Positions 1 to 6,574 are shown, numbered from the stretch's first letter. The stretch is 6,658 nt of DNA from JAPEKQ01 sp964597945 (GCA_964597945.1 CAZRAD010000135.1:1-6658), one strand, 5' to 3'. The notes: generated by a model not told the origin, from the sequence alone. Numbers and translations are program-made.

Positions 1-709
1 GATCGCTCTGATGCGCCTCGTTGCCGATGAACGTGCACCCTGAGACCACGGGGCCGGCCTCGAAGAACCCCAACGCGCCGCCCTTGCGCTGGCACGAGTT
101 TCCCTTGAAGTAGCAGTCGTAGAAGCCGGCATTCGTGTGTCGCACGAAGACCGCTCCGCCGTGGTAGTTCCAGCCGGTGCACTCGATGAACGAGCACTCG
201 AGGAGCGAGGGGGAGCCTCCGTTGATCGCGTAGAAGCCACCGCCGCTGCTCGCCGAGCAGCTCTCGAACACGACACGCATGATGGTCGGGGAACTGGCGT
301 CGCACGAGATTCCCGCGCCGCCAACCCCCGCTTCGACATACCCATTGCGGATGGTGATGTCCGCGAGCCTGGCCTGAGTCCCCTCGCCGCCGTGGAAGTA
401 GAACCCACGGTGAGGGTTTGCGGAGGAGCCCTCGCAATCGATGATGCACATCGATGCGTCGCTGTACTCGGAAGCGAGCCGGATCTCCTTGCCATCGAAG
501 GAGATGTCGCGGTTCCCGTCGCCGACGTACGTCCCGTTCGCGAGGAGCACCGTGTCGCCGACAGCGGCCGCGGTGACTCCAAGCTGAATGGTCGGGTAGT
601 CTCCAGAGCCGTCCGGCTCTATCCTGATAGTCGCGGCCTGTGCCATTGTCGGTATGAGAAGAAGCGCAGACGTCCAGAGCGGCATCCAAAGAGTGAGCAA
701 TGTGCGCAT
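1..709 (-). CDS. Secreted right-handed beta-helix repeat protein (5' part only, runs off the window)
   Basis: The first 236 codons are present; the C-terminus lies beyond the window edge. Residues 1-25 form a signal peptide with a hydrophobic run ending in the type I cleavage motif AQA. From about residue 27 it reads as a right-handed parallel beta-helix: an opening segment (GSGDYPTIQ, then NGTY at 58-61) as in pectate-lyase-like and DUF1565-type proteins, followed by rungs of about 26-29 residues with recurring 'SSPTI', 'GSPSLLEC', 'GGGFY', 'GGAVF' and 'GGALGF' motifs. Cysteines recur at matching rung positions (151/177; 172/199/225). The start is fixed by GGGAGGT (716-722) six bases upstream. 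The module closely resembles residues 316-586 of the gene at 3327-5672. A surface or extracellular structural, adhesive or carbohydrate-active role is possible; no catalytic residues can be assigned. A C-terminal FlgD-like tail is expected but not visible. Confidence 0.88.
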   Translation of the reverse strand, partial: MRTLLTLWMPLWTSALLLIPTMAQAATIRIEPDGSGDYPTIQLGVTAAAVGDTVLLANGTYVGDGNRDISFDGKEIRLASEYSDASMCIIDCEGSSANPHRGFYFHGGEGTQARLADITIRNGYVEAGVGGAGISCDASSPTIMRVVFESCSASSGGGFYAINGGSPSLLECSFIECTGWNYHGGAVFVRHTNAGFYDCYFKGNSCQRKGGALGFFEAGPVVSGCTFIGNEAHQSD

Positions 710-769
710 CGAATGACCTCCCGGAGCAGTGGTGGGTCGTGTGGTCGCGTATCCAACATAGTAATGACG

Positions 770-797
770 ATAATATGATACCATGCTTCCGTGTTTC
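770..797 (-). promoter_or_regulatory. Candidate sigma70-type promoter of the beta-helix gene
   Basis: On the minus strand TATTAT (770-775, 5 of 6 to TATAAT) lies 16 bases downstream of GAAACA (792-797, 3 of 6 to TTGACA). It sits in a short AT-rich island (about 751-782) that stands out from GC-rich surroundings. Transcription would start near 763 and leave a leader of about 50 bases, similar to the other promoters here. The -35 match is poor, so this rests mainly on the -10 and the AT-rich context. Confidence 0.33.
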
Positions 798-841
798 GGC
801 ACCAGGGCACAGGGCGAGGGACGGAGCGCTCGGGCGCACAT

Positions 842-875
842 CCGAAGAGAGCGACCCTGCCACAGTGCTCTTCGG
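842..875. repeat. 8-bp perfect inverted repeat across the promoter of the gingipain-like gene
   Basis: CCGAAGAG (842-849) and CTCTTCGG (868-875) are exact inverted copies separated by 18 bases. Pairing can resume outside the arms between 837-839 (CAC) and 877-879 (GTG) after a small internal loop. The right arm lies in the spacer of the promoter at 857-886 and the left arm is just upstream of its -35. An operator for a dimeric regulator is possible; a chance repeat is not excluded. Confidence 0.5.
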
Positions 876-886
876 CGTGGTACAAT
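857..886 (+). promoter_or_regulatory. Candidate promoter of the gingipain-like peptidase gene
   Basis: TACAAT (881-886, 5 of 6 to TATAAT) is preceded directly by TGG, which fits an extended -10 (TGn). The -35 candidate is CTGCCA (857-862, 4 of 6), with an 18-base spacer. Predicted transcription start is near 893, giving a leader of about 50 bases to the ATG at 944. An inverted repeat (842-849/868-875) overlaps it. Confidence 0.45.
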
Positions 887-929
887 GTGAGTGGATAAGC
901 CTCTGCAACTGACGGGACTCTCATGCCCC

Positions 930-935
930 GGAGGG
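930..935 (+). promoter_or_regulatory. Shine-Dalgarno site that selects the 944 start
   Basis: GGAGGG lies eight bases before the ATG at 944. The earlier in-frame ATG at 923 has no comparable site and would put the Shine-Dalgarno inside the coding region. Starting at 944 also gives a normal signal peptide beginning MKTTLLKK. Confidence 0.75.
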
Positions 936-943
936 AAGGCCCC

Positions 944-3322
944 ATGAAGACGACACTCCTGAAGAAATCCCCGAGACACAGAGTGGCGACGTTCAAGCCG
1001 ATACTCGCAGCGCTCGCGCTGGCCGCGCTGGTGTCGATCGTGTTCACTGCATCCGCGGCGGCAACACCGATGCTCTGGACTGGTGCTGCGCGGACCTCCG
1101 CAGGCATCGAGCAGGTTCACCTGGCACCGGGGGATGAGCCGTTCGCGCTCCGCGTGGTCGCTTCCGACCTCGCGACGACGCGGCTCAGCTTCGAGCTGAA
1201 CCGGTTCATGACGGCGGAGGTGACGACGATGGGTGGGGAGTGGACAGCGCTTGGGCTTCCGGGCGCGGCGCTCAGGCTCGAACGTGGTGCTCCCGAACTG
1301 CCGGTCGTCCGGACATCGGTCGCGGTCTATGATATGGGCGCGGTCGCGCTCCGGGTGAGCGACGCGGTGTTCGAGGAGTTTGCCGACGTCGACCTGCTGC
1401 CGTCGAAGGGGAGTATCTCACGCGAGATCGACCCAGCGAGCGTTCCGTACGAACTCGGCCCGGTCTACGCCGGGGACGGATGGTATCCCGCGGAGCCCGC
1501 GCAGATCGGCGATCCGTACATTCTCCGCGACACGCGCGGGGCCGTCGTGTCGGTGAATGCGTTCCAGTACAACCCTGCGCGGCGCACGCTCCGCGTGCTC
1601 CGGTCGGCGACCATCGAGGTTGTGACCACGAACGAGGGCGGGGCAAACGAGCTTCACAGCCGGCCGCCGGTGCGCTCCGCCGAGTTCGAGCGCGCATACG
1701 CAAGCCACTACCTCAATGCCGACGCGCTTCTTCAAAGCGGAACGCTCGCGACGGCGCGCGGCCGCTACTCGCCGGTACCCGAGATCGGCCCCATGCTCAT
1801 CATCGCGCACGACGACTTCGTCAGCTCGATGGCGGCGTTCGTCGCGTGGAAGGAACAGTCCGGTGTTCCAACGACGCTCGTGGCTCTCTCCACCATCGGG
1901 ACCACCGATGACGACATCGCCGACTACATCCTTGACGCCTACGAGAACGAGGGCATCGCGTTCGTCCTTCTTGTCGGCGACGGCGACCAGATGCCCACGT
2001 ATCTTGACGGAAGCAATGCTGCGGACCCGATGTACGCGCTGCTCGCCGGCTCCGACAACTACCCGGATATCCTCATCGGTCGCTTCTCCGCGGAGACCAC
2101 CGACCAGGTTCTGACGCAGGTCACAAGAAGCGTCGAGTACGAGAGCCAGCCACAATCGGGTGCCGCGTGGTACCACAGGGCGACCGGGATCGCGTCCAAT
2201 CAGGACGGGGGGACCGGCACGCCGGACTTCGAGTTCATGGACGACATCCGGCAGATGCTCCTCGGGTTCACGTTCACCGAGGTCGACGCCATCTACGATC
2301 CGACCGCGAGCACGGCCCAGATCACGGCGGCCGTCAACGAGGGGCGGAGCTTGGTCAACTACATGGGGCACGGCAATACGATGGGGTGGTCGACCGGTCC
2401 GTTCATCAACGGCCACGTCAACGCGCTCACCAACGACGACATGCTCCCGTGGGTCGTGAGCACTGCCTGCAGGGTCGGGAAGTTCCACACGCTCACGTGT
2501 TTCGCGGAGATCTGGATGCGCGCCACCAACGGCGACCGTCCCACCGGCGCCGTCGGGTTCTACGGGTCCTCGATCAGCCAGGACTGGGTCCCGCCGATCA
2601 CCGCGCACGTCGAGATCATGGACCTCCTCGTCACAGAGGAGAACCGGACGCTGGCGGGTCTCTATATGAACGGCGCCTGCGCCATGATCGATGCGTACGG
2701 TTCGAACGGCGCGAACGAGTTCAATCACTGGCACGTCTTCGGTGATCCGAGTCTGCGCGTGCGGACCGCCGCACCAGATACACTCGCCGTGACGCACGGT
2801 GGCTCCGTGAACCCGGCGGCCTTCGAGTTCACCGTGCAGGCGGAGGCCGGCGCGCTCGCGGCGCTCTCGGAGGCGGGAGAGTGCATCGGGTCGGCGGTCG
2901 CCGACGCGGGCGGCGAGGCCGTCATCGCGTTCGCGGATACTCTGGCCGGCGAGACGGTGATGCTGACGGTCACGGGCTTCAACTGCTTCCCGTACACCGA
3001 GCAGGTCCCGGTCGGCACGGGTTCCTCCTCGGGTGACACGACGAGCGTCCTGTCACTGTCGCAGAACTATCCGAATCCGGTCAGGCGCGGGACGGCGATC
3101 GCCTTCGCGCTTCCCGTCGGCGGAGACGTCAGGCTCTTCGTCTACGACGTGGCGGGTCGCCGCGTGGCAACGCTTGCCGACGGCTACCACGCGGCCGACA
3201 CCTACCAGGCCGTCTGGGAGGGGAAGGACGAGGCGGGCAACAGCGTCGCTTCGGGCGTGTACTTCTACCGTCTCGAGACCCCGCAGGGCGGGATGTCGAA
3301 GAAGATGCTCTTGCTGAAGTAG
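944..3322 (+). CDS. Gingipain-like cysteine peptidase (family C25) with FlgD-like C-terminal tail
   Basis: Secreted cysteine endopeptidase of 792 aa, probably cleaving after Arg. A basic N-terminus and hydrophobic run (about 20-37) ending ASAAA form the signal peptide. A gingipain-type propeptide follows (about 60-274; ELPVVRTSVAVYD from residue 118). The catalytic domain (about 275-610) contains LLVGDGD, IGRFS, NYMGHG with His476, STACRVG with Cys509, CFAE, and FGDPSL (599-604). His and Cys are 33 apart, as His211/Cys244 in RgpB of Porphyromonas gingivalis. From my recollected RgpB sequence, Asp428 and Trp548 match the S1-pocket residues Asp163 and Trp284, while the Glu152 position appears to be Gln or Asp (420/421). 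An Ig-like domain (about 612-695) and an FlgD-like/type-IX-like tail (704-792; QNYPNP, GRRVATL, SGVYFYRL) complete it. Its own promoter lies upstream; its stop is 4 bases from the convergent neighbour. Family is secure; substrate preference is inferred. Confidence 0.95.
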   Translation: MKTTLLKKSPRHRVATFKPILAALALAALVSIVFTASAAATPMLWTGAARTSAGIEQVHLAPGDEPFALRVVASDLATTRLSFELNRFMTAEVTTMGGEWTALGLPGAALRLERGAPELPVVRTSVAVYDMGAVALRVSDAVFEEFADVDLLPSKGSISREIDPASVPYELGPVYAGDGWYPAEPAQIGDPYILRDTRGAVVSVNAFQYNPARRTLRVLRSATIEVVTTNEGGANELHSRPPVRSAEFERAYASHYLNADALLQSGTLATARGRYSPVPEIGPMLIIAHDDFVSSMAAFVAWKEQSGVPTTLVALSTIGTTDDDIADYILDAYENEGIAFVLLVGDGDQMPTYLDGSNAADPMYALLAGSDNYPDILIGRFSAETTDQVLTQVTRSVEYESQPQSGAAWYHRATGIASNQDGGTGTPDFEFMDDIRQMLLGFTFTEVDAIYDPTASTAQITAAVNEGRSLVNYMGHGNTMGWSTGPFINGHVNALTNDDMLPWVVSTACRVGKFHTLTCFAEIWMRATNGDRPTGAVGFYGSSISQDWVPPITAHVEIMDLLVTEENRTLAGLYMNGACAMIDAYGSNGANEFNHWHVFGDPSLRVRTAAPDTLAVTHGGSVNPAAFEFTVQAEAGALAALSEAGECIGSAVADAGGEAVIAFADTLAGETVMLTVTGFNCFPYTEQVPVGTGSSSGDTTSVLSLSQNYPNPVRRGTAIAFALPVGGDVRLFVYDVAGRRVATLADGYHAADTYQAVWEGKDEAGNSVASGVYFYRLETPQGGMSKKMLLLK

Positions 3323-3326
3323 CGAG

Positions 3327-5672
3327 CTAGCGTACGAGCACGAGCTTCCTGCCCCGGCGGACCTCATCACATTCGAATCTGACGAAGTAGACGCCGGCGG
3401 CGACCTTGGCTCCGGTGTCGTCGCGACCGTTCCAGACGACGTTCCAGCGTCCGCCACCGACCTCCTCGTCCACGAGTGTCCGCACGCACCGCCCCGCGGC
3501 ATCGAACACCGTGATGCGGGTCCGCTCGGCTCCGCGCGGGATCTCGAACGCAAGCGTTGTGCTTTCGGTGAACGGGGTCGGCGTGGGGCGCGCGAAGTGT
3601 ACGGCGAGCGTCCCTGCGGTCGACACCGTCACCTCACCCTGCCCGCAGATGTCCTCGGTCCCGTCCCACATCAGCGCGTTGAGCCGGTACCAGAATGTCG
3701 TCTCCGGCCAGACCGTTTCGTCCACGTGCACACCCGGAGTGATGAAGGCGAGCGGGTCTCTCGTGACGGGCTCGTACGGTCCGTCCTCGTTGAGGGCGCG
3801 CTTGATGATGAGACCGTCGATACCGTCGATGAAATCGAGATCCCACCGCAGTGTGACCTCGTTCGCTCCCGTCGCGACCGCGTAGAAGATGCCGTTGACC
3901 GGCGTTCCGCATCCGCCGGCCCCATACGTGCCGATCTGTTCACCCCAGGCATTGTTGGCGGGCAGACACGGCGAGTCGTCGTAGAGCGTGAGTGCCGACG
4001 GGCAGAACAGCGGATCATCGAAGAGGTTGTCGACTCCGGCCGGAACCGCGTCACCGCCCGCGTTGCCAAAGACGCAGCAGTGGTCGACCGTTGGTGTTGC
4101 CGTTCCGTCCACAGCGATGCCGGCTCCCGCGATGCTGTTGGCTATCACCGTGTTGGTGACCACCGGTGACGACGTGCTGAAGCAGTACATGCCGCCGCCC
4201 TCTCCGCCGGACGAGCACTCTGCAATCGTTGTCTCGCTGACGATGGGAGAGGAGGCTCCGCAGAACATGCCCCCGCCGCGTCCCGCGCTCGCACACTGGT
4301 AGATCGAGCAGTTTCTGATGATGGGGTTCGAATTGGCACGGCAGGCGATGGCGCCGCCGTCGGTCGTCGCCTGGCAGTACTCGATGGTGAGATCGACGAG
4401 CTTCGGCGAGCAGGTCCAGAAGCACTCGACGGCTCCGCCGTAGGTCGCCAGTCCGTTGCGGATCGTGAACCCCTCGATGACCGTGGTCGTGTCCTGCGAA
4501 CTGTTGAAGTAGAACGCGTGACCGGCGTTCTCGCAATCGATGATGACGTCACCGCGCGTGTTCATCGCCATGATGTGGAGGCTCTTGTCGCCCGGGTCGA
4601 TGTCGATGTTCCCGATGCCGGTGTAGGTGCCGGGCATAACCTTGATCATTCGGCCGTCCGGGGCCGCATCGATGGCGTCCTGGATGGTCGTGTACTCCTC
4701 ACCGCCACCTGCGTCCACGATGAGCGAACGGTCGAGCGTGATGAGCGTGGCCCGGCGGACGCCGAATCCCTGTCCTTCCTCCATCTGCGCGAATTCACAC
4801 CACCGCACATCGCTCGCCGGTCCCCACGTGTCGAGACACCCGTAGTACATGGAGTCACCTGCAGCGTTCTGTGCGTAGCCGATCGTCGCGACCGAGTGGT
4901 CACTGCTGCCGTCCCCGTCGGTATCGACCGACATCTGCATCGGTCTGCCGGCGTCCATCTCCGCTTTGAAGAACTCCCAGCTGAGCGTCCCGAACTGGAT
5001 GTGGACGAACTCGGCGAAGGCGTCGTAATCGGGGTAGCGGGACTCGATGTACTCCGGGACCGCATCTTCAAGGTAGCTCGTGCGTGTCCAACCGTAGGCC
5101 ATGTCGCGGACGCTCCATGACGTGCCGATGAAGTCCGCGATGCAGTCGTTGGTGTGCTCGTCGCCGGGCGGGTCCTCGGACAGGTCGGGCAGAATCGTCC
5201 CTCCGTGGCTGTCCATCGGAAGGCAGTAGTCCTCGTAGTTCGCGGGATCGAGCTCTGAGCGCTGTGACGCGATGGCCTGGTTGATGGCCTCGGTCTGTGT
5301 CGAGGCGTCGCCTGGCATGAGTTTGCCGTGACCCTGCCCATCGTAGTAGCCCATGATCATTCCGATGGCCGTCGGCGTACACCCGTGCCGCCACTCGTAT
5401 CCCGGAACTCCGGGGATCACATAGACTGTCCAGGAGGGGGGAGGGTCGAACCGTTCGCGTGATGTGACCCACGGCGGAGCCGTCGGACCCATCCAGTCGA
5501 CATCGTCGCCAAGTTCAGCGACACGCGCGGCGGTCTGGCGGAGCTTGGTCAAGGTGGGCGCGCCGGCCGTATCGTCGGCAGCGGTGTCGGCAACACGTCC
5601 GGACGCGCAGAGTGTGCCGGACAGAACCGCCAGCAGGGCCATGGTGACGAGGAGTGTTCGCTGTGCTTTCAT
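3327..5672 (-). CDS. C39-like papain-fold peptidase fused to beta-helix, FN3-like domain and FlgD-like tail
   Basis: Exported multidomain protein of 781 aa. Residues 1-24 are a signal peptide; Cys22 is not in a proper lipobox. Residues about 80-315 resemble C39-like/papain-fold peptidases: RHGCTPTAIGMIMGYYD with likely nucleophile Cys98, DHSVATIGY with His259, and CLDTWG with Asp281 as the probable third residue. Residues about 316-586 form a right-handed beta-helix opening with EYTTIQDAIDAA and PGTY, then rungs of 26-27 residues with two cysteine columns (417/444/471/497 and 433/460/486). Residues about 592-685 look fibronectin-III-like (VTLRWD, FWYRLNA). The tail (about 689-781; VFDAAGRCVRTL, GVYFVRF) is the FlgD-like module also found on the adjacent gingipain-like protein. 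The start is supported by GGGAGA (5678-5683) about six bases upstream. Peptidase activity is inferred from motifs; the substrate is unknown. The beta-helix may bind glycans or a surface partner. Confidence 0.93.
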   Translation of the reverse strand: MKAQRTLLVTMALLAVLSGTLCASGRVADTAADDTAGAPTLTKLRQTAARVAELGDDVDWMGPTAPPWVTSRERFDPPPSWTVYVIPGVPGYEWRHGCTPTAIGMIMGYYDGQGHGKLMPGDASTQTEAINQAIASQRSELDPANYEDYCLPMDSHGGTILPDLSEDPPGDEHTNDCIADFIGTSWSVRDMAYGWTRTSYLEDAVPEYIESRYPDYDAFAEFVHIQFGTLSWEFFKAEMDAGRPMQMSVDTDGDGSSDHSVATIGYAQNAAGDSMYYGCLDTWGPASDVRWCEFAQMEEGQGFGVRRATLITLDRSLIVDAGGGEEYTTIQDAIDAAPDGRMIKVMPGTYTGIGNIDIDPGDKSLHIMAMNTRGDVIIDCENAGHAFYFNSSQDTTTVIEGFTIRNGLATYGGAVECFWTCSPKLVDLTIEYCQATTDGGAIACRANSNPIIRNCSIYQCASAGRGGGMFCGASSPIVSETTIAECSSGGEGGGMYCFSTSSPVVTNTVIANSIAGAGIAVDGTATPTVDHCCVFGNAGGDAVPAGVDNLFDDPLFCPSALTLYDDSPCLPANNAWGEQIGTYGAGGCGTPVNGIFYAVATGANEVTLRWDLDFIDGIDGLIIKRALNEDGPYEPVTRDPLAFITPGVHVDETVWPETTFWYRLNALMWDGTEDICGQGEVTVSTAGTLAVHFARPTPTPFTESTTLAFEIPRGAERTRITVFDAAGRCVRTLVDEEVGGGRWNVVWNGRDDTGAKVAAGVYFVRFECDEVRRGRKLVLVR

Positions 5673-5723
5673 CGAAGTCTCCCGGTCCGAGTCGTGATCG
5701 ATTGGATGATCTCAGTAATCACC

Positions 5724-5753
5724 AGTATACAGCCTTTGCCGTGTGATGCTCAA
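5724..5753 (-). promoter_or_regulatory. Sigma70-type promoter of the C39-like/beta-helix gene
   Basis: On the minus strand TTGAGC (5748-5753, 4 of 6 to TTGACA) and TATACT (5724-5729, 5 of 6 to TATAAT) are separated by 18 bases. The predicted start near 5717 leaves a leader of about 45 bases before the ATG at 5672. With the terminator at 5828-5857 upstream, this gene appears to be transcribed separately from the OmpA-family gene. Confidence 0.6.
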
Positions 5754-5772
5754 GTATCATGAAGTTCCGCCC

Positions 5773-5817
5773 CGTGCGTCCTGCGCGTGCGTCCGGCGCG
5801 CTGTACAACCCGGCGCG
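5773..5817. repeat. Two pairs of short direct repeats upstream of the C39-like gene promoter
   Basis: CGTGCGTCC occurs at 5773-5781 and again at 5786-5794 (13-base period). CCGGCGCG occurs at 5793-5800 and 5810-5817 (17-base period). The block starts about 20 bases upstream of the -35 at 5748-5753, a position where an activator could bind. In GC-rich DNA such short repeats can arise by chance. Confidence 0.4.
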
Positions 5818-5827
5818 GGGGACAAGA

Positions 5828-5857
5828 GAACGGCCCCCGGTTCCCCGGAGGCCGTTC
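5828..5857 (-). terminator. Hairpin terminator downstream of the OmpA-family lipoprotein gene
   Basis: GAACGGCC (5828-5835) pairs perfectly with GGCCGTTC (5850-5857). After one C-A mismatch the stem continues with CCGG (5837-5840) and CCGG (5845-5848), closing on a TTCC loop. It begins about 30 bases past the stop codon at 5888. On the minus strand the sequence after the stem is TCTTGTC, only weakly U-rich, so termination may be incomplete or partly factor-dependent. On the plus strand the stem is followed by GTCGTTCTT, also weakly T-rich, but no plus-strand gene ends here. Confidence 0.7.
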
Positions 5858-5887
5858 GTCGTTCTTCGATGAGGCGTGAGCTGCGTT

Positions 5888-6562
5888 CTACTCGCCGGCG
5901 AGCTCGCCGCGCTCGGCAGCCGCCTTGAGCTCATCGTTCGCCATGATGGCGACTTCGACGCGGCGGTTCTGCTGCTTGCCCTCGACCGTGTCGTTGTCGG
6001 CCACCGGCTGCATCTCACCGTACCACGTGATGGTCATCCGTCCCGCCTCAACCGAATGCTCGATGAGGTAGGTGGAGACCGACAGGGCGCGACGTTCCGA
6101 GAGGGCCATGTTGTACTCCTCGGTGCCGTCGGCATCAGTGTGACCCTCGACGAGAATGTCGGTGTCGGGGTACTTGTTGAGGATTCTGGCCAGCTCGGTC
6201 AGGTTCTCCTGCGACGCGGGTCGGAGGTCGGACTTGTCGACGTCGAAGAGGAGACCCGAGTCGAACGTGATCTTGATGCCCTCACCGACGCGCTCGACGG
6301 TGGCTCCCTCGATGTCCGCATCGATCTCCTCGGCCTGGTCGTCCATGTACTCGCCGATGGCGGCTCCCGCCGCTCCACCGATCACCGCGCCGAGGATGGC
6401 GCCGAGCGCAGTGTTGCCGGATGCGTCACCGATGGCTCCGCCGATGACTGCTCCGCTTGCCCCACCGATGAGGATTCCCTTGTCGCTTCCCGACATCGAC
6501 GCGCAGCCGGCGAGCGACGCGACGAGGACGAGGGTGACGAGCATTGTCAGCATCTTCTTCAT
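5888..6562 (-). CDS. YiaD-like OmpA-family lipoprotein with glycine-zipper segment
   Basis: Outer-membrane-type lipoprotein of 224 aa that likely ties the envelope to peptidoglycan. Residues 1-20 are a lipoprotein signal peptide ending in the lipobox LAGC, with lipidated Cys20. Ala at +2 fits outer-membrane sorting by the E. coli rule. Residues about 29-72 are a glycine/alanine-rich zipper (IGGASGAVIGGAIG and a second copy near 54-70). The OmpA-like domain (about 95-207) has the motif EGHTDADG and later NRRVEV. Asp143 and Arg158, 15 apart, match the diaminopimelate-binding Asp271/Arg286 pair of Acinetobacter OmpA. Length and domain order match E. coli YiaD; Pal is the main alternative, but Pal lacks the glycine zipper. 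The start is fixed by AGGAGG six bases upstream; an in-frame ATG 87 bases earlier would bury the signal peptide. The acidic tail after residue 208 is short and unassigned. Confidence 0.94.
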   Translation of the reverse strand: MKKMLTMLVTLVLVASLAGCASMSGSDKGILIGGASGAVIGGAIGDASGNTALGAILGAVIGGAAGAAIGEYMDDQAEEIDADIEGATVERVGEGIKITFDSGLLFDVDKSDLRPASQENLTELARILNKYPDTDILVEGHTDADGTEEYNMALSERRALSVSTYLIEHSVEAGRMTITWYGEMQPVADNDTVEGKQQNRRVEVAIMANDELKAAAERGELAGE

Positions 6563-6568
6563 CAAGTT

Positions 6569-6574
6569 CCTCCT
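6569..6574 (-). promoter_or_regulatory. Perfect Shine-Dalgarno site that selects the 6562 start
   Basis: AGGAGG on the minus strand is followed by six bases and the ATG at 6562-6560. It decides against the longer in-frame reading that begins near 6649, which would place 29 residues ahead of the lipoprotein signal peptide. Confidence 0.85.

Noticed and set aside
137..778. A 213-codon plus-strand open frame near the left edge
   Set aside because: It is antisense to the beta-helix gene, which has a signal peptide, Shine-Dalgarno and repeating rung motifs; the plus-strand translation shows none of these.
700..912. A 70-codon plus-strand open frame in the divergent intergenic region
   Set aside because: No Shine-Dalgarno, no recognisable motif, and it runs through the promoter elements of both flanking genes.
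923..943. Earlier start for the gingipain-like gene
   Set aside because: It would add seven residues containing the Shine-Dalgarno sequence itself; the ATG at 944 has better spacing and a normal signal peptide.
619..1107. A minus-strand open frame of 162 codons spanning the divergent intergenic region
   Set aside because: It overlaps the starts of both real genes, in a different frame from the beta-helix gene, and its translation has low-complexity composition without recognisable motifs.
1418..2797. A long open frame of 459 codons on the minus strand inside the gingipain-like gene
   Set aside because: It lies wholly opposite a gene with clear family motifs, has the Arg/Val/Asp-rich composition of a GC-rich antisense frame, no signal or domain motif, and no ribosome site that I could see.
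5601..5672. Lipoprotein signal in the C39-like protein because of Cys22
   Set aside because: The preceding residues are GTL, not a lipobox with Gly or Ala at -1; a type I signal peptide fits better.
5719..6018. Short open frames on both strands around 5719-6018
   Set aside because: They cross the terminator hairpin and the promoter of the C39-like gene, and overlap the end of the lipoprotein gene in the wrong frame.
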